From the NCBI GenBank assembly GCA_943330745.2, contig CALQIX020000005.1, positions 62,001-126,000 of the forward strand: DNA of 64,000 bases, given 5' to 3'. Position numbers and translations under genes: made by a program. Under the pieces are notes generated by a model. That model did not search any database. It saw only the letters and a list, made by a program, of their open reading frames with translations, and had not been told where the DNA came from. Origin of the DNA: Lishizhenia tianjinensis. Its GTDB lineage: Bacteria; Bacteroidota; Bacteroidia; Flavobacteriales_D; Crocinitomicaceae. This document shows positions 27,441 to 36,844 of the stretch, piece after piece; the first letter of the stretch is position 1, and every line of letters begins with the position of its first letter.

Positions 27441-28379
27441 ATGGTAAAGTTCACCTTAGGCATCTTGGTTTTGTTAATAGTGATTTCCCTTCAATCATGC
27501 GATCATGTGGATAATCCGTATCCAAATGTGCCAAATTTAGAATTGGATACTACGCTTTATCCGGGGAATTGGAGCGATTATGTAGCCAACGAATGGCCTC
27601 AGTTTACAGCAAATACAAATGTGAACAGAAATATCTTGATTGAAGATTTCACAGGTCATCAATGTGTTTATTGCCCCGCTGCTGCAGATTTAGCTCATGC
27701 ACTCCACGGTGCAAATGCTTCTAGGGTATTCGTCTCATCCATTCATGCTGGGCCGACTGGATTAGGCGACTTTCAATTAGTTTCTCCTCCACAATATCCT
27801 ATAGATTTTACTAATCCACAAGGGATTGAAATTGGAACCTACTTTGGCACTAATGACGGCGGGTTTTCTGGCAATCCACGCGGAACGATTAACCGATTTA
27901 ATAATGGATTTATATTTCAAAGTCCAAATTCATGGACTTCTATGGTAAATACACAATTGAGTGAAAATAATTTACGTTTGAATATTCAATCGGACTTAAA
28001 TTATTATCCAGAAACGAAAGGAGCATTCTTACACGTCGAAATAGAAAAAATTGACCCAACATTAGTCAGTGAATTAGGTGTTGTTGCTAGTATATTGGAG
28101 GATTCATTAGTTGGTGATCAAAAAATGAGTGATAATTCTCATAATACTTCCTATGTACACAGGGATATTCATCGAGGCAATTTAAATAATCAAGCATTCG
28201 GACGTGTATTAACCTCTACTGATGTGATGAATGGGAAATACTATGTCAATTATTCATTCGTGGTCCCGAATCAATTAGATGGGGCCTACAATGCTGAAAA
28301 TATGCATGTATTGATATATGTGTACGATCGAACTACTTGGGAAATCTATCAAGTAATCGAACAACGAATCATTCCATAA
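27441..28379 (+). CDS. Omp28-related lipoprotein with thioredoxin-like CxxC
   Basis: A 312-residue lipoprotein (lipobox LQSC, Cys 20). The central motif EDFTGHQCVYCPAA is the Omp28 family signature and contains a thioredoxin-like CVYC pair. The C-terminal half is beta-rich (NYSFVVPNQ). Omp28 is a P. gingivalis outer-membrane protein once proposed as an adhesin; here the CxxC and the adjacent TlpA gene suggest redox-linked envelope work (inference). Its stop overlaps the cysQ start by one base. Confidence 0.87.
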   Translation: MVKFTLGILVLLIVISLQSCDHVDNPYPNVPNLELDTTLYPGNWSDYVANEWPQFTANTNVNRNILIEDFTGHQCVYCPAAADLAHALHGANASRVFVSSIHAGPTGLGDFQLVSPPQYPIDFTNPQGIEIGTYFGTNDGGFSGNPRGTINRFNNGFIFQSPNSWTSMVNTQLSENNLRLNIQSDLNYYPETKGAFLHVEIEKIDPTLVSELGVVASILEDSLVGDQKMSDNSHNTSYVHRDIHRGNLNNQAFGRVLTSTDVMNGKYYVNYSFVVPNQLDGAYNAENMHVLIYVYDRTTWEIYQVIEQRIIP

Positions 28380-29185
28380 TGGAAATTCCTTCAATTTATC
28401 GTTTAGCGATGCAAGGAGCAATTGAAGCTTCTTTAAAAATAATGGAAATTTATTCTGTTGGATTTGATGCTGAATATAAATTAGATGGTTCTCCAATTAC
28501 AGCAGCAGATTTGGCTTCGACTGATATTTTACATCGATTTTTGGAGCAAACAAATATTCCAATTACTGGCGAAGAAAGTTTGAATTCTGAATTTTCAGTT
28601 AGAAAAAATTGGAAACGTTGTTGGTGTATTGATCCTTTGGATGGTACAAAAGAATTTGTCAGTAGAAATGGTGAGTTTGCCGTGAATATTGCATTAATTG
28701 AAAAAGGAATTCCAGTTTTTGGCTTAATAGCATCTCCTGTTAAAAAGGAGTTTATTATTGGTTCAAAGGAATTTGGTGTCTTCATAATTGATTTTGACAA
28801 CCTGAACGATACTTCTAAATGGAAGAAAATTGAGACTCCTCTTACCATTAATTCACCTTTGGTTATGACTTGTTCAAGGAGCCATCATTCAGGGCCGGTG
28901 CTTAAATTTATCCAAACTCTACAATCTATTTCACCAGAAATTGAGTATATAAAAAAAGGATCCTCTTTAAAGTTTTTTGATTTGGCAACTGGTATCGCAG
29001 ATGCATATCCACGTTTTGCACCAACAATGGAATGGGATATTGCGGCCGGACAAGCTATACTGGAAACACTTGGCGGCGTTGTTTATCATGCAGAAACAGG
29101 TGAACCTCTTCGTTATAATAAAGAGAATCTAACGAACCCATATTTCATAGCCAAAACAAAAGTGCTTTTTGATCAAATGTCATGA
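28379..29185 (+). CDS. cysQ: 3'(2'),5'-bisphosphate nucleotidase CysQ
   Basis: About 268 residues of the inositol-monophosphatase-like superfamily. Metal-binding motifs are present: SPITAADLASTD (D-x-x-T-x-x-D type), GEES, DPLDGTKEF and EWDIAAGQAILE. CysQ dephosphorylates PAP to AMP, which recycles the by-product of PAPS-using sulfotransferases. ATG 28379 overlaps the Omp28 stop (TAATG) and is chosen over an upstream open stretch from 28337. The 3' end overlaps the next gene by 4 bases. A sulfotransferase-like gene at 42441 could be one source of PAP (inference). Confidence 0.93.
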   Translation: MEIPSIYRLAMQGAIEASLKIMEIYSVGFDAEYKLDGSPITAADLASTDILHRFLEQTNIPITGEESLNSEFSVRKNWKRCWCIDPLDGTKEFVSRNGEFAVNIALIEKGIPVFGLIASPVKKEFIIGSKEFGVFIIDFDNLNDTSKWKKIETPLTINSPLVMTCSRSHHSGPVLKFIQTLQSISPEIEYIKKGSSLKFFDLATGIADAYPRFAPTMEWDIAAGQAILETLGGVVYHAETGEPLRYNKENLTNPYFIAKTKVLFDQMS

Positions 29186-30738
29186 GGTATTTACTTACAA
29201 TCTTTGTTTTTACCCGGTTGACATTTGTATTGTTCGGTCAAAATAATCTTTTACCTACGAATCCTTTTTATAGGGATAAATTGACGTTCGATTATTCGCG
29301 AAACGGATATTACGTCCCTTGCTTATTCCCAGTACTTGAAAATGACTATCATCCCAAGGATCCAATGGTCATTGAAGTTTATATTGATTCTGCCCAACTT
29401 AAGAAGCCGTTTTTTAAACGAGATTTTAATAAACATCTTGTTGAAATAAAAGGGAAGGACTACAACCTAAAAGTTTCTCCGGTTGGCGAATTAAATCTTG
29501 GTAACGATTTGAAAGATTCCTCCAATGCATTTTTATTTCAAAATACACGAGGCATATTGGTCGAGGGAGACATCACCAGAAATTTTTCCTTTTCTACCTC
29601 TTTTTATGAATCTCAGGCGAGGTTCAGTTCCTTCGAAAATCATTTTATTGCTAATAATGGTGAATTCTATACAACTTCAAATGGTTATATTCAACAAAAT
29701 GGAATCGTTCCTGGAGCTGCACGCACGAAACCCTTTAAGGGAAATGGATATGATTACGCATTTGCAAGTGGAAATTTTGTTTACCGCCCATGGAAACAGT
29801 TGACAATCATCGCAGGGAATAATCAACAGTTTATCGGAACAGGATATCGTTCGATGTTATTAGCTGATAATAATGTGGGAACCCCCTATATGCGCTTGGA
29901 TTTTAGATTGAATAGGAATTGGTCTTTTCACTACCTAAGGTCGCGATACATGAATTTAGTGCGAAAAAAAAAATATACGACCGTTGAGGGTTATTATCAA
30001 CCAAAAGGGTATTCAGCAAATTTTATTACCTACCAACCGTTTAATAAATTATCAATTAGTTTTTTTGAAGGAAGTATATGGAATATGGGTGATTCATTAA
30101 CAACGCGCGGATTAAACCCTTCTTTTTTTATTCCATTACCTGGTTTATCAGCACTGTTTTCATCTCAAAAAACCTACTCGATATATGGATTAAATGTAAA
30201 TTTGAATTTCTTTAAAACGTATTTTTTGTATAGCCAAGTTGCATTTGGTCGGAGGAAGAACCAATTTGCGTATCAAATAGGAGGTAAGGCTATTTCATGT
30301 TTTGGTATAAAAAAATTAATGATTCAATTGGAATTTAATGGAGCAATCAATGATATGTATACCTCAATACAATCTCGATTAAATTATAGCAACTACAATT
30401 TACCGATTGCTCATATCAAAGGGACCAATTTTAATGAACTCTTATTTCGAACAAATTGGGCATATAAGAAATTTTATATCGATTTTATAAGCAGTAATTT
30501 TATTCTAACTGAATACAATGAGGATGCATTACATCCTATTCAACTATTACCGACATTTAGAAACGGAGTTTTATTGAATCAGAAATTAGAAACAGGATTA
30601 CTGATCAATCAAACCTTAAACTTAACGGTTTTTAGTTCAATTCTTTGGCGCAAAGAGATGCTTGATGTTGTTCAAACTAATTTTTTGTTTCATGTTGGAT
30701 TTCGAACCGGATTAATGAGTCAAACAAATGATTATTAG
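29182..30738 (+). CDS. RemB/Wzi-like outer-membrane beta-barrel protein, copy 1
   Basis: A 518-residue exported protein (signal peptide ending VLFGQ) dominated by beta-strand repeats. The segment FIGTGYRSMLLADNN parallels EGNRSLFLSDYG in the next gene and is the kind of motif seen in capsule-assembly Wzi family and gliding protein RemB homologs of Flavobacteria. A role at the outer membrane in polysaccharide attachment or gliding is possible but not shown. It overlaps cysQ by 4 bases and the next barrel gene by 11 bases. Confidence 0.68.
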   Translation: MRYLLTIFVFTRLTFVLFGQNNLLPTNPFYRDKLTFDYSRNGYYVPCLFPVLENDYHPKDPMVIEVYIDSAQLKKPFFKRDFNKHLVEIKGKDYNLKVSPVGELNLGNDLKDSSNAFLFQNTRGILVEGDITRNFSFSTSFYESQARFSSFENHFIANNGEFYTTSNGYIQQNGIVPGAARTKPFKGNGYDYAFASGNFVYRPWKQLTIIAGNNQQFIGTGYRSMLLADNNVGTPYMRLDFRLNRNWSFHYLRSRYMNLVRKKKYTTVEGYYQPKGYSANFITYQPFNKLSISFFEGSIWNMGDSLTTRGLNPSFFIPLPGLSALFSSQKTYSIYGLNVNLNFFKTYFLYSQVAFGRRKNQFAYQIGGKAISCFGIKKLMIQLEFNGAINDMYTSIQSRLNYSNYNLPIAHIKGTNFNELLFRTNWAYKKFYIDFISSNFILTEYNEDALHPIQLLPTFRNGVLLNQKLETGLLINQTLNLTVFSSILWRKEMLDVVQTNFLFHVGFRTGLMSQTNDY

Positions 30739-32149
30739 GGTTTTATCATTTATTTTTTTATTCAGTATTTCTTGTTTTGGGCAAGGAAAGATAGGGTGTC
30801 TCATTGAGGAATTACCGTTTGATACGATTCAAGCAAGGCCTTTTGAAAATCATTCATCCATTTGGCCAAAGATAATACGCGATTCCTCATTTAAACAGTG
30901 TTTCGGATTGGCTCCGATTGTGGATAATGTAGTTGGTTATTATAAAAATTCAGAGTGGTCAACCTTACCTAGATTCGGTTTAGGCATACAAGCGGATTTG
31001 AAAATTTCGCCAAAATGGTACGCCAGAATAGGATATAATTACGCTACTCTTTCAGATGATACCAATTATTTGGACACAAGATCATATCTTTATACGAAAA
31101 AACCAAATAAAATACTCCTTTCGCACAATTTGTTGGGTAGAATATCGTACACGCCCAATCCTATTTTTAATTTCCAAGCCGGTATCGATCGTAATTTTAT
31201 TGGTGAAGGTAATCGTTCGTTATTTTTGAGTGATTATGGCAAAGCGTATCCATTTGCTCAAATTAGAGCAAGGTTTTGGCATGTAGAGTACTTGGTAATG
31301 TATCAGTTTTTTAATGAAGAATTTAATAAAAAGCAACGATCAAAATATGGTGCGACGCATTACCTAAGTTGGAACGTCACGAAATGGTTGAATGTTGGGG
31401 TTTTTGAAACAGTTGTTTTTCAACCGAAAGATACTTTATTGAATAGAGGGTATGAGCTGGAATATTTAAATCCCGTTATTTTTTATCGTCCACAAGAATA
31501 TGCGATTGGATCCTCAGATAATGTGCTTTTGGGATTATCACTTTCAGCTAAATGGAAAAAACAAACTGTTTATGGACAACTAATACTAGACGAATTTCTG
31601 CTTTCCGAAATAAAAGCACAATCAGGTTGGTGGGCCAATAAATATGGCGGGCAATTAGGCCTAAAAGGAAGATTTGAAATTAAAAAAGAAAAATTCTTTT
31701 ATCGTATTGAAGGGAATGCTGTGCGCCCCTACACCTATTCACATTTGAATGCTTTGCAAAATTATGGAAATGCCGGGTATACATTGGCACATCCTTATGG
31801 GGGTAATTTTGCGGAAATCTTAGGTGAATTAAAATGGCAAAAAAAGAATTGGCTTGTTAAAACCTTTGTTTCATATGGTGTTCAGGGACTTGACAAGAAT
31901 GGAAAAAGTTATGGTGGGGATATATATCAACCGTATACCAATAGACCAAATGATTTTCAGAATGAAATTGGTCAAGGTTTGAAAAACAACTTTGTCAGAA
32001 ATCAATGGTATGTTTGCTATGCAATGCAAGGAATTCATCAGGTATTTGCAGAGATAAATTTGCGTTATGACTCAGCGTATTCACGATTTTCCTTGCTCCC
32101 GTTAATAGGGGTTAGGTCCAATCTATGGAACGATTATAGGAATTATTAA
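30728..32149 (+). CDS. RemB/Wzi-like outer-membrane beta-barrel protein, copy 2
   Basis: A 473-residue exported barrel-like protein (signal peptide ending CFGQ). Matches to Wzi/RemB-type sequences include GIDRNFIGEGNRSLFLSD, LEYLNPVIFYRPQEY followed by SSDNVLLGL, and NALQNYGNAGYTLAHPYGGNF. The last segments look like barrel strands. The match is clearer than for copy 1. It may help anchor or sense surface polysaccharide made by the genes at 14.9-25.2 kb (inference). The start overlaps copy 1 by 11 bases. The 3' end overlaps the minus-strand DUF3667-like gene by 4 bases. Confidence 0.75.
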   Translation: MIIRVLSFIFLFSISCFGQGKIGCLIEELPFDTIQARPFENHSSIWPKIIRDSSFKQCFGLAPIVDNVVGYYKNSEWSTLPRFGLGIQADLKISPKWYARIGYNYATLSDDTNYLDTRSYLYTKKPNKILLSHNLLGRISYTPNPIFNFQAGIDRNFIGEGNRSLFLSDYGKAYPFAQIRARFWHVEYLVMYQFFNEEFNKKQRSKYGATHYLSWNVTKWLNVGVFETVVFQPKDTLLNRGYELEYLNPVIFYRPQEYAIGSSDNVLLGLSLSAKWKKQTVYGQLILDEFLLSEIKAQSGWWANKYGGQLGLKGRFEIKKEKFFYRIEGNAVRPYTYSHLNALQNYGNAGYTLAHPYGGNFAEILGELKWQKKNWLVKTFVSYGVQGLDKNGKSYGGDIYQPYTNRPNDFQNEIGQGLKNNFVRNQWYVCYAMQGIHQVFAEINLRYDSAYSRFSLLPLIGVRSNLWNDYRNY

Positions 32150-32850
32150 TTAGTAAAAGTAAAAAACACCAAAAAGAATATACCGACTATGAGCCCTAAA
32201 TAAAAAGTAGTTTTTTTTTGGGTCTTATTATGTAATTGTACGATATCATTTTGTTCTTCATTGAAGTAGTTACTAATTGGCTTTAATTCCATTACTTTTC
32301 TAAATCCAGCAAAGTAAAGAACGCTATATAAAATGATAAAAAGTATAAAGAGTTTAGTACTTAATAATGCTGCAATAATTGAAACCACAAAAGTTAAAAG
32401 TACATTGATACCGTTATAATAGAATAGTACATCTTTATGATATTCAAATTGAATTGGATTTAAATTTTCTTTTCTTGAAATAAGAAAAAGTTGAATTATT
32501 ACGAAAGTCATCAAAAGTGGAATAATACCAGTAGAAAAAATAGTTGCTAAGAAGTTCGCCTCAAAAATATCCAGCTCATTTAGTTGCTTTGTCCCAGAAG
32601 TCAAGTATTTTATTTCTTTCACATGATTAAGAGATACAGTATCCCAATCAATAAAAAAACTATTTACAAGAACAAAATAACTACAAATTGTAACTAAGAA
32701 TTTAACTGGGTTTACATAGGTTAAGTCATTTTTAGCGGAAGCTTCTACAACCATTTTAGGATTCTTAAGAAGGTCAATTAATGTCCGAATGAATCCGCTT
32801 TCATACCCAATTCCTTCCTTTACTAATCCTAAGAAAAACTTCTTATTCAT
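32146..32850 (-). CDS. DUF3667-like membrane protein
   Basis: A 234-residue protein. Its N-terminus resembles the DUF3667 signature (TLIDLLKNPKMVVEA, then YVNPVKFLV), followed by four to five hydrophobic segments and a short charged tail. The zinc-finger-like N-terminus found in many DUF3667 proteins is absent. Function unknown; inner-membrane location predicted. It starts 10 bases after the TPR/PD40 gene on the same strand and is probably co-transcribed with it. Confidence 0.65.
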   Translation of the reverse strand: MNKKFFLGLVKEGIGYESGFIRTLIDLLKNPKMVVEASAKNDLTYVNPVKFLVTICSYFVLVNSFFIDWDTVSLNHVKEIKYLTSGTKQLNELDIFEANFLATIFSTGIIPLLMTFVIIQLFLISRKENLNPIQFEYHKDVLFYYNGINVLLTFVVSIIAALLSTKLFILFIILYSVLYFAGFRKVMELKPISNYFNEEQNDIVQLHNKTQKKTTFYLGLIVGIFFLVFFTFTN

Positions 32851-32860
32851 TGAAAGGATT

Positions 32861-34231
32861 TTATTTGATTGGCAAAGAGAAATTGCTTAAATCAATCTCG
32901 TATAAATCGTAATTGGCTTTTTCGTTTTTTGTGTTTACAGAAGCAACAAAACCTTTTTTAAATTCTGGACTATAATAAAAATGGCTGTCATCCGATACAG
33001 AATTAACAATCGAACCCAGATTTATGGGTTGTCCAAAAACTCCCGCTTTAATTTCAGAAACATAAATATCTAAACCACCCATTCCAGGTAAGCCATCGGA
33101 GCTAAAAAACAAGAATTTACCATCTGGAGTAATATAGGGTGTGGTTTCGCGACCTACAGTATTAATAAAATCTGGTAACGCTTCAGCTTTCCCCCAAGCG
33201 CTGCCTACCTTTTGAACCCTATATAGATCAGTAGATTTTTTGTCTCCTTTACGATCTGATACAAAATACATTGTTTTGCGATCAGAAGTCATTGTCGCTG
33301 AACCATCGTAATAAGAAGAATTAATTGATTTGTTTTCAATCGGTTTTGGAGAACCCCATTTGCCAGTTGAAGTACTAATCGACAACTCAAAAATATCCGA
33401 ACTAGAAGTGGTTTTTTGCTCGAGCGCCTCGTTGTTAATAGTCATTAGGGCATACTTTCCATCTCGAGAAACATAAGTTAGCGCATCAAATCCTTTCGTA
33501 TTCCATTTTAATGCATTTGTGATACTATCCCAATCTTTGGTTTCTGAATTCCACTTTGCCTCATAAATATCCTCAAAATAATCTTGGTCGTCTGTATTCA
33601 TGGTTCGACCTTTAGTATCTGATTTTCTTGCTGTAAAATAAAGCACTTGCCCACTGTCCGCTAAAATGGGTCCATATTCCGCATAATTTGAATTAACTGA
33701 TCTACTTAATATCGATTTTTTTATTGATTTATCATTTAGCAATTCCTTTTTAGCAAATTCTACTTGTTGAATTCGTAAGGGTATTTGAAATTCCTTTTTC
33801 AACGAACTCGGTAATTTTAATTCAGCTTTTTTATAATAATTAAGAGCCGTATCTAAATTCCCCATTCGATGGTTCACTTTTGCATAATGCTCATAAAAAT
33901 CTGCATTTGGCTTCCCGTTTGATAGTTTTAAGGCCGCTTTTGCTTGCGCTAATGCTAACGAAAAATAATTTAACTCATAATTGGTTAAACTAATATAAAA
34001 CACAATTTTCCAATTAGAAGGATCTTTAATTGCAGCGTCCTTAAATTTGGACAAGGCTTCCTTGTTTTGACCCATATTAAAAAATTCTAACCCATCTTCG
34101 TAGAGTTTCAATGCAAGTGCTTTATTAATTAAGTTGGTGGAACTATCTCTTGGCTCGCTTATTAAACTGGTTGCATTTAGAGTACTATTTCCTGCGATAA
34201 TAAGTAGAAATGTAAAAAAAAACTTTTTCAT
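32861..34231 (-). CDS. TPR and PD40 (WD40-like propeller) envelope protein
   Basis: About 456 residues: a signal peptide (MKKFFFTFLLIIAG), TPR repeats (roughly residues 35-150, such as ALALKLYEDGLEFFNMGQNKEAL), then a PD40 beta-propeller with recurring blades (GQVLYFTARKSD, RKTMYFVSDRKGD, GKFLFFSSDG-LPGMGG). The layout recalls T9SS-associated propeller proteins such as PorW/SprE or PorE, but without an OmpA domain. Start ATG 34231 begins the signal peptide; the upstream open frame to 34354 crosses a terminator. A TATCTTTA element on the minus strand lies at 34258-34251. Confidence 0.8.
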   Translation of the reverse strand: MKKFFFTFLLIIAGNSTLNATSLISEPRDSSTNLINKALALKLYEDGLEFFNMGQNKEALSKFKDAAIKDPSNWKIVFYISLTNYELNYFSLALAQAKAALKLSNGKPNADFYEHYAKVNHRMGNLDTALNYYKKAELKLPSSLKKEFQIPLRIQQVEFAKKELLNDKSIKKSILSRSVNSNYAEYGPILADSGQVLYFTARKSDTKGRTMNTDDQDYFEDIYEAKWNSETKDWDSITNALKWNTKGFDALTYVSRDGKYALMTINNEALEQKTTSSSDIFELSISTSTGKWGSPKPIENKSINSSYYDGSATMTSDRKTMYFVSDRKGDKKSTDLYRVQKVGSAWGKAEALPDFINTVGRETTPYITPDGKFLFFSSDGLPGMGGLDIYVSEIKAGVFGQPINLGSIVNSVSDDSHFYYSPEFKKGFVASVNTKNEKANYDLYEIDLSNFSLPIK

Positions 34232-34339
34232 AATCTGATTTTCAATTAAGTAAAGATACACTTTTGATATTATTGTATTGGACAATCTTTTGAAAAGTAC
34301 TAACGTTCTGTTGTTTATTACAAAAAAAATATTGAATGA

Positions 34340-34373
34340 AATGAAAAAGGGCAACCCGTATAGATTGCCCTTT
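34340..34373 (-). terminator. Rho-independent terminator after the porin gene
   Basis: The stem AAAGGGCAA (34346-34354) / TTGCCCTTT (34365-34373) has a 10-base loop. Read on the minus strand it is followed by a U-rich run (34348-34339). It lies 21 bases after the stop of the porin gene. Confidence 0.8.
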
Positions 34374-34393
34374 CAAGAATAGAAAAAGGAGTC

Positions 34394-35716
34394 TTAAAAA
34401 CGATATTGAATGCGTAATGTCAATACATTATCATTTAAATCTTTACCAAATCCTACAATTCCTGTAGCCGTTTCATTTTTTACTAAATTATAATAGGCCA
34501 TGAATTTTACATGTTCATTTAAATAAAAATTATAACCTAATCCAATCATGCTGTATTTTAACTCAGCTTTCGTGAAAGTAGATCCAATAACCATATCCGA
34601 GGAAGATATTTTACTATTTGGATCATACCATTCATATTTTAAAGCTATTTCATGTTTTGATTTCCAAATACGTTGTATGAAATACACGTAGCCACCATTG
34701 AATGAACGCTGATATGAATCTGCTTTACTTGGTAAAGCACCGGGGCTTTTATTTTCGTCAACAGTACCAGTCTGAGTGCCTGTAATATATTCTCCACGAA
34801 GCGTGGTTGTACCAAGTATAGATTTTAAACTAAATTGAATATCTCCTCCAAAATAAATACGAGGCGATTTTCCACCTTTAAATAAAACACCTGAAGTAGT
34901 ATCGCGCATGTTCCATGTCATTATACCTGAGCTGTTTGTGGTTATTTCGTTATATACTCGATTGTTTTGATATAGAACACCGCCATTGTAATGAGATATT
35001 CCAATACCTAGAGTGTATTTGTCATTCTTGAACGCTTTCTTATAATGTACTCTTCCAATAAAATCTTTGTATTTATCAAAGTCAACAATTCCAGCCCCAT
35101 TTAAGCTAGTTGTTCCCGGTACAGCAATTCCTACTCCGTTATATAACCCAGCATCTATTTTTAATCCAAATAACTTTGACTCTTTAACGGGCTGAAAAGA
35201 AATCATAGCACCTAAATCCCTTTCATTTGGTAATAATACTTGAGTAAATCTTGCTCTTTCCGGGGTTTCTCGATCAGATGAAGATTGCTGAATTTCAAAG
35301 CCATATGGGCGATTCATTACTCCCATCGTAAAACTAAATGACTTCGTCCATGGATCAGTAATTTTACCAAAAATCTCAACTAAATTCACACCTCTTTCTG
35401 TTGCATTTAATTGTAAAACAGCTTGTACCAAATCATGCGTATAGGTAAACTTTACCCTCCCGCGTCTTATCATGAATCGATTATTGGAGTTACTGGCAAA
35501 ATCACCGCCGTCAAATGTTTTTGCACCCAAAGAATCTGTTAATTGAAATTGAGCTTGTGCCCAACCTGTTATTTTTAATCGAGAGGATTTTTTCTCAAAT
35601 TCCTCCAAGGATTCAATTTTTTTTAAAACCGTTGAATCTCTTTGAATTGATTGTTGAGAGAATAATAGCCCATTAAAGCAAATTAGACTTAAAAAAGCAG
35701 GTAATAATATTTTCAT
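34394..35716 (-). CDS. OprO/OprP-type (phosphate-selective-like) porin
   Basis: A 440-residue outer-membrane porin. It has a signal peptide (ending LLFSQQ), a short coiled segment, then the porin O/P start (SRLKITGWAQAQFQ, NRFMIRRGRVKFTYTHD). Barrel strands follow through to the terminal LTLRIQYRF, which ends in aromatic Phe. Family members are annotated as phosphate- or pyrophosphate-selective, but Bacteroidota homologs are of unproven specificity. A TATTTTTG element (35744-35737, minus strand) lies about 20 bases upstream of the ATG. It is transcribed alone, with its own terminator. Confidence 0.87.
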   Translation of the reverse strand: MKILLPAFLSLICFNGLLFSQQSIQRDSTVLKKIESLEEFEKKSSRLKITGWAQAQFQLTDSLGAKTFDGGDFASNSNNRFMIRRGRVKFTYTHDLVQAVLQLNATERGVNLVEIFGKITDPWTKSFSFTMGVMNRPYGFEIQQSSSDRETPERARFTQVLLPNERDLGAMISFQPVKESKLFGLKIDAGLYNGVGIAVPGTTSLNGAGIVDFDKYKDFIGRVHYKKAFKNDKYTLGIGISHYNGGVLYQNNRVYNEITTNSSGIMTWNMRDTTSGVLFKGGKSPRIYFGGDIQFSLKSILGTTTLRGEYITGTQTGTVDENKSPGALPSKADSYQRSFNGGYVYFIQRIWKSKHEIALKYEWYDPNSKISSSDMVIGSTFTKAELKYSMIGLGYNFYLNEHVKFMAYYNLVKNETATGIVGFGKDLNDNVLTLRIQYRF

Positions 35717-35823
35717 TTTGTCAGATTTAATGCCGACAAAAATAAAGGCTTAATATAGAGTTAACATATGGCAAACAAAATGATAAGATTAATATAAAAT
35801 CCATAACATTTTGTTAACATTGA

Positions 35824-36840
35824 TTATTTCTGAAAGAGTGAATATTTCATTGAGGTCCAACTAAAAGAAAACTCTAAAGATCCTCCATATCCATTTCTCA
35901 ATTTAGTAAGTAGCATATCATATGAAACTCCAAATTTGAAACCACCAATTTCTAAAGTGACACCTGGAATTAGTACACCTGAGGATTGGTAAAAAGCTCC
36001 GAAACCTAAATAAGAATCTTGTTTGGTTTTTGTTATTTTAGACCCTTCTGTTACCAAGGTTTTGTAATAAAGTCCTCCTACAATTTCATTGTGTTTACCT
36101 TGTTTAGCCTGCAAGTAACAAAAATCTAATTCGGCCCTGGATGAAACTGTATAGGTGATTTTTGAATTGAAAATAAATTTAATATCTAGTTTATCAGTTG
36201 TTATCGCATTATACCGTAGTTTGGGTCGGTTCAGATGAAAAAATGCAATACCACTTTCTATAGAAATCGTATTTTCACGAACTACTTTGTTTTGTTTTTG
36301 TCCGTATTGATAATTTATTCCTGCAGATGCATCCAAGTATCCAAAAGTAGTCATGCTGTTTTCTTCTCCTGTTGGTATTGTTGGATCAATAGCTGTTCCA
36401 TTCCATTGACTCAAAAAGGTTACTCTTGATAAATCTGCTGACCGATTTGTATATGCCGTTTGAATACCTGCAGAAAGAAAATTTTGCTTATTTAAGGGGA
36501 CTATTCCCGCGAAATTAATTGCTCCAGTTTTGTTTCCAAAACGTGAGTCACCACCAATATCATTAAGTAAAAGAACCCCAATTCCCACGTAAGATTTTTC
36601 ATCTCGAATGCCTTTTCCGATTGTGAATTCGCCGGAAGCTAAGGATGTCATAAACTGTGTTCCTGCTCCAATCCATTGATTCCTGTGTGATACGGAAAAA
36701 CGTTCATACCCGTTAAACATACCGGTAGCGGCTGGGTTGTAAAGCATTGTGTTTCGATTGATCTGCGAAAAGTGATAATCTTGCGAAAAGTCCGAATTTA
36801 CAAAAACTAGGAAGGATAATATTGTAATTAAATAGCGCAT
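35824..36840 (-). CDS. PorP/SprF-family T9SS outer-membrane protein
   Basis: A 338-residue barrel of the PorP/SprF family: signal peptide (ending SDFSQ), DYHFSQINRNTMLYNPAATG, HRNQWIG, and C-terminal GVTLEIGGFKFGVSYD. SprF-type members assist secretion or surface attachment of a specific T9SS type B substrate, usually encoded next door. Here the partner is the CotH-type protein whose gene ends 4 bases upstream, so the pair forms a dedicated substrate-partner operon. A second PorP paralog heads the gld operon (57475). Confidence 0.93.
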   Translation of the reverse strand: MRYLITILSFLVFVNSDFSQDYHFSQINRNTMLYNPAATGMFNGYERFSVSHRNQWIGAGTQFMTSLASGEFTIGKGIRDEKSYVGIGVLLLNDIGGDSRFGNKTGAINFAGIVPLNKQNFLSAGIQTAYTNRSADLSRVTFLSQWNGTAIDPTIPTGEENSMTTFGYLDASAGINYQYGQKQNKVVRENTISIESGIAFFHLNRPKLRYNAITTDKLDIKFIFNSKITYTVSSRAELDFCYLQAKQGKHNEIVGGLYYKTLVTEGSKITKTKQDSYLGFGAFYQSSGVLIPGVTLEIGGFKFGVSYDMLLTKLRNGYGGSLEFSFSWTSMKYSLFQK

Positions 36841-36844
36841 AGAA

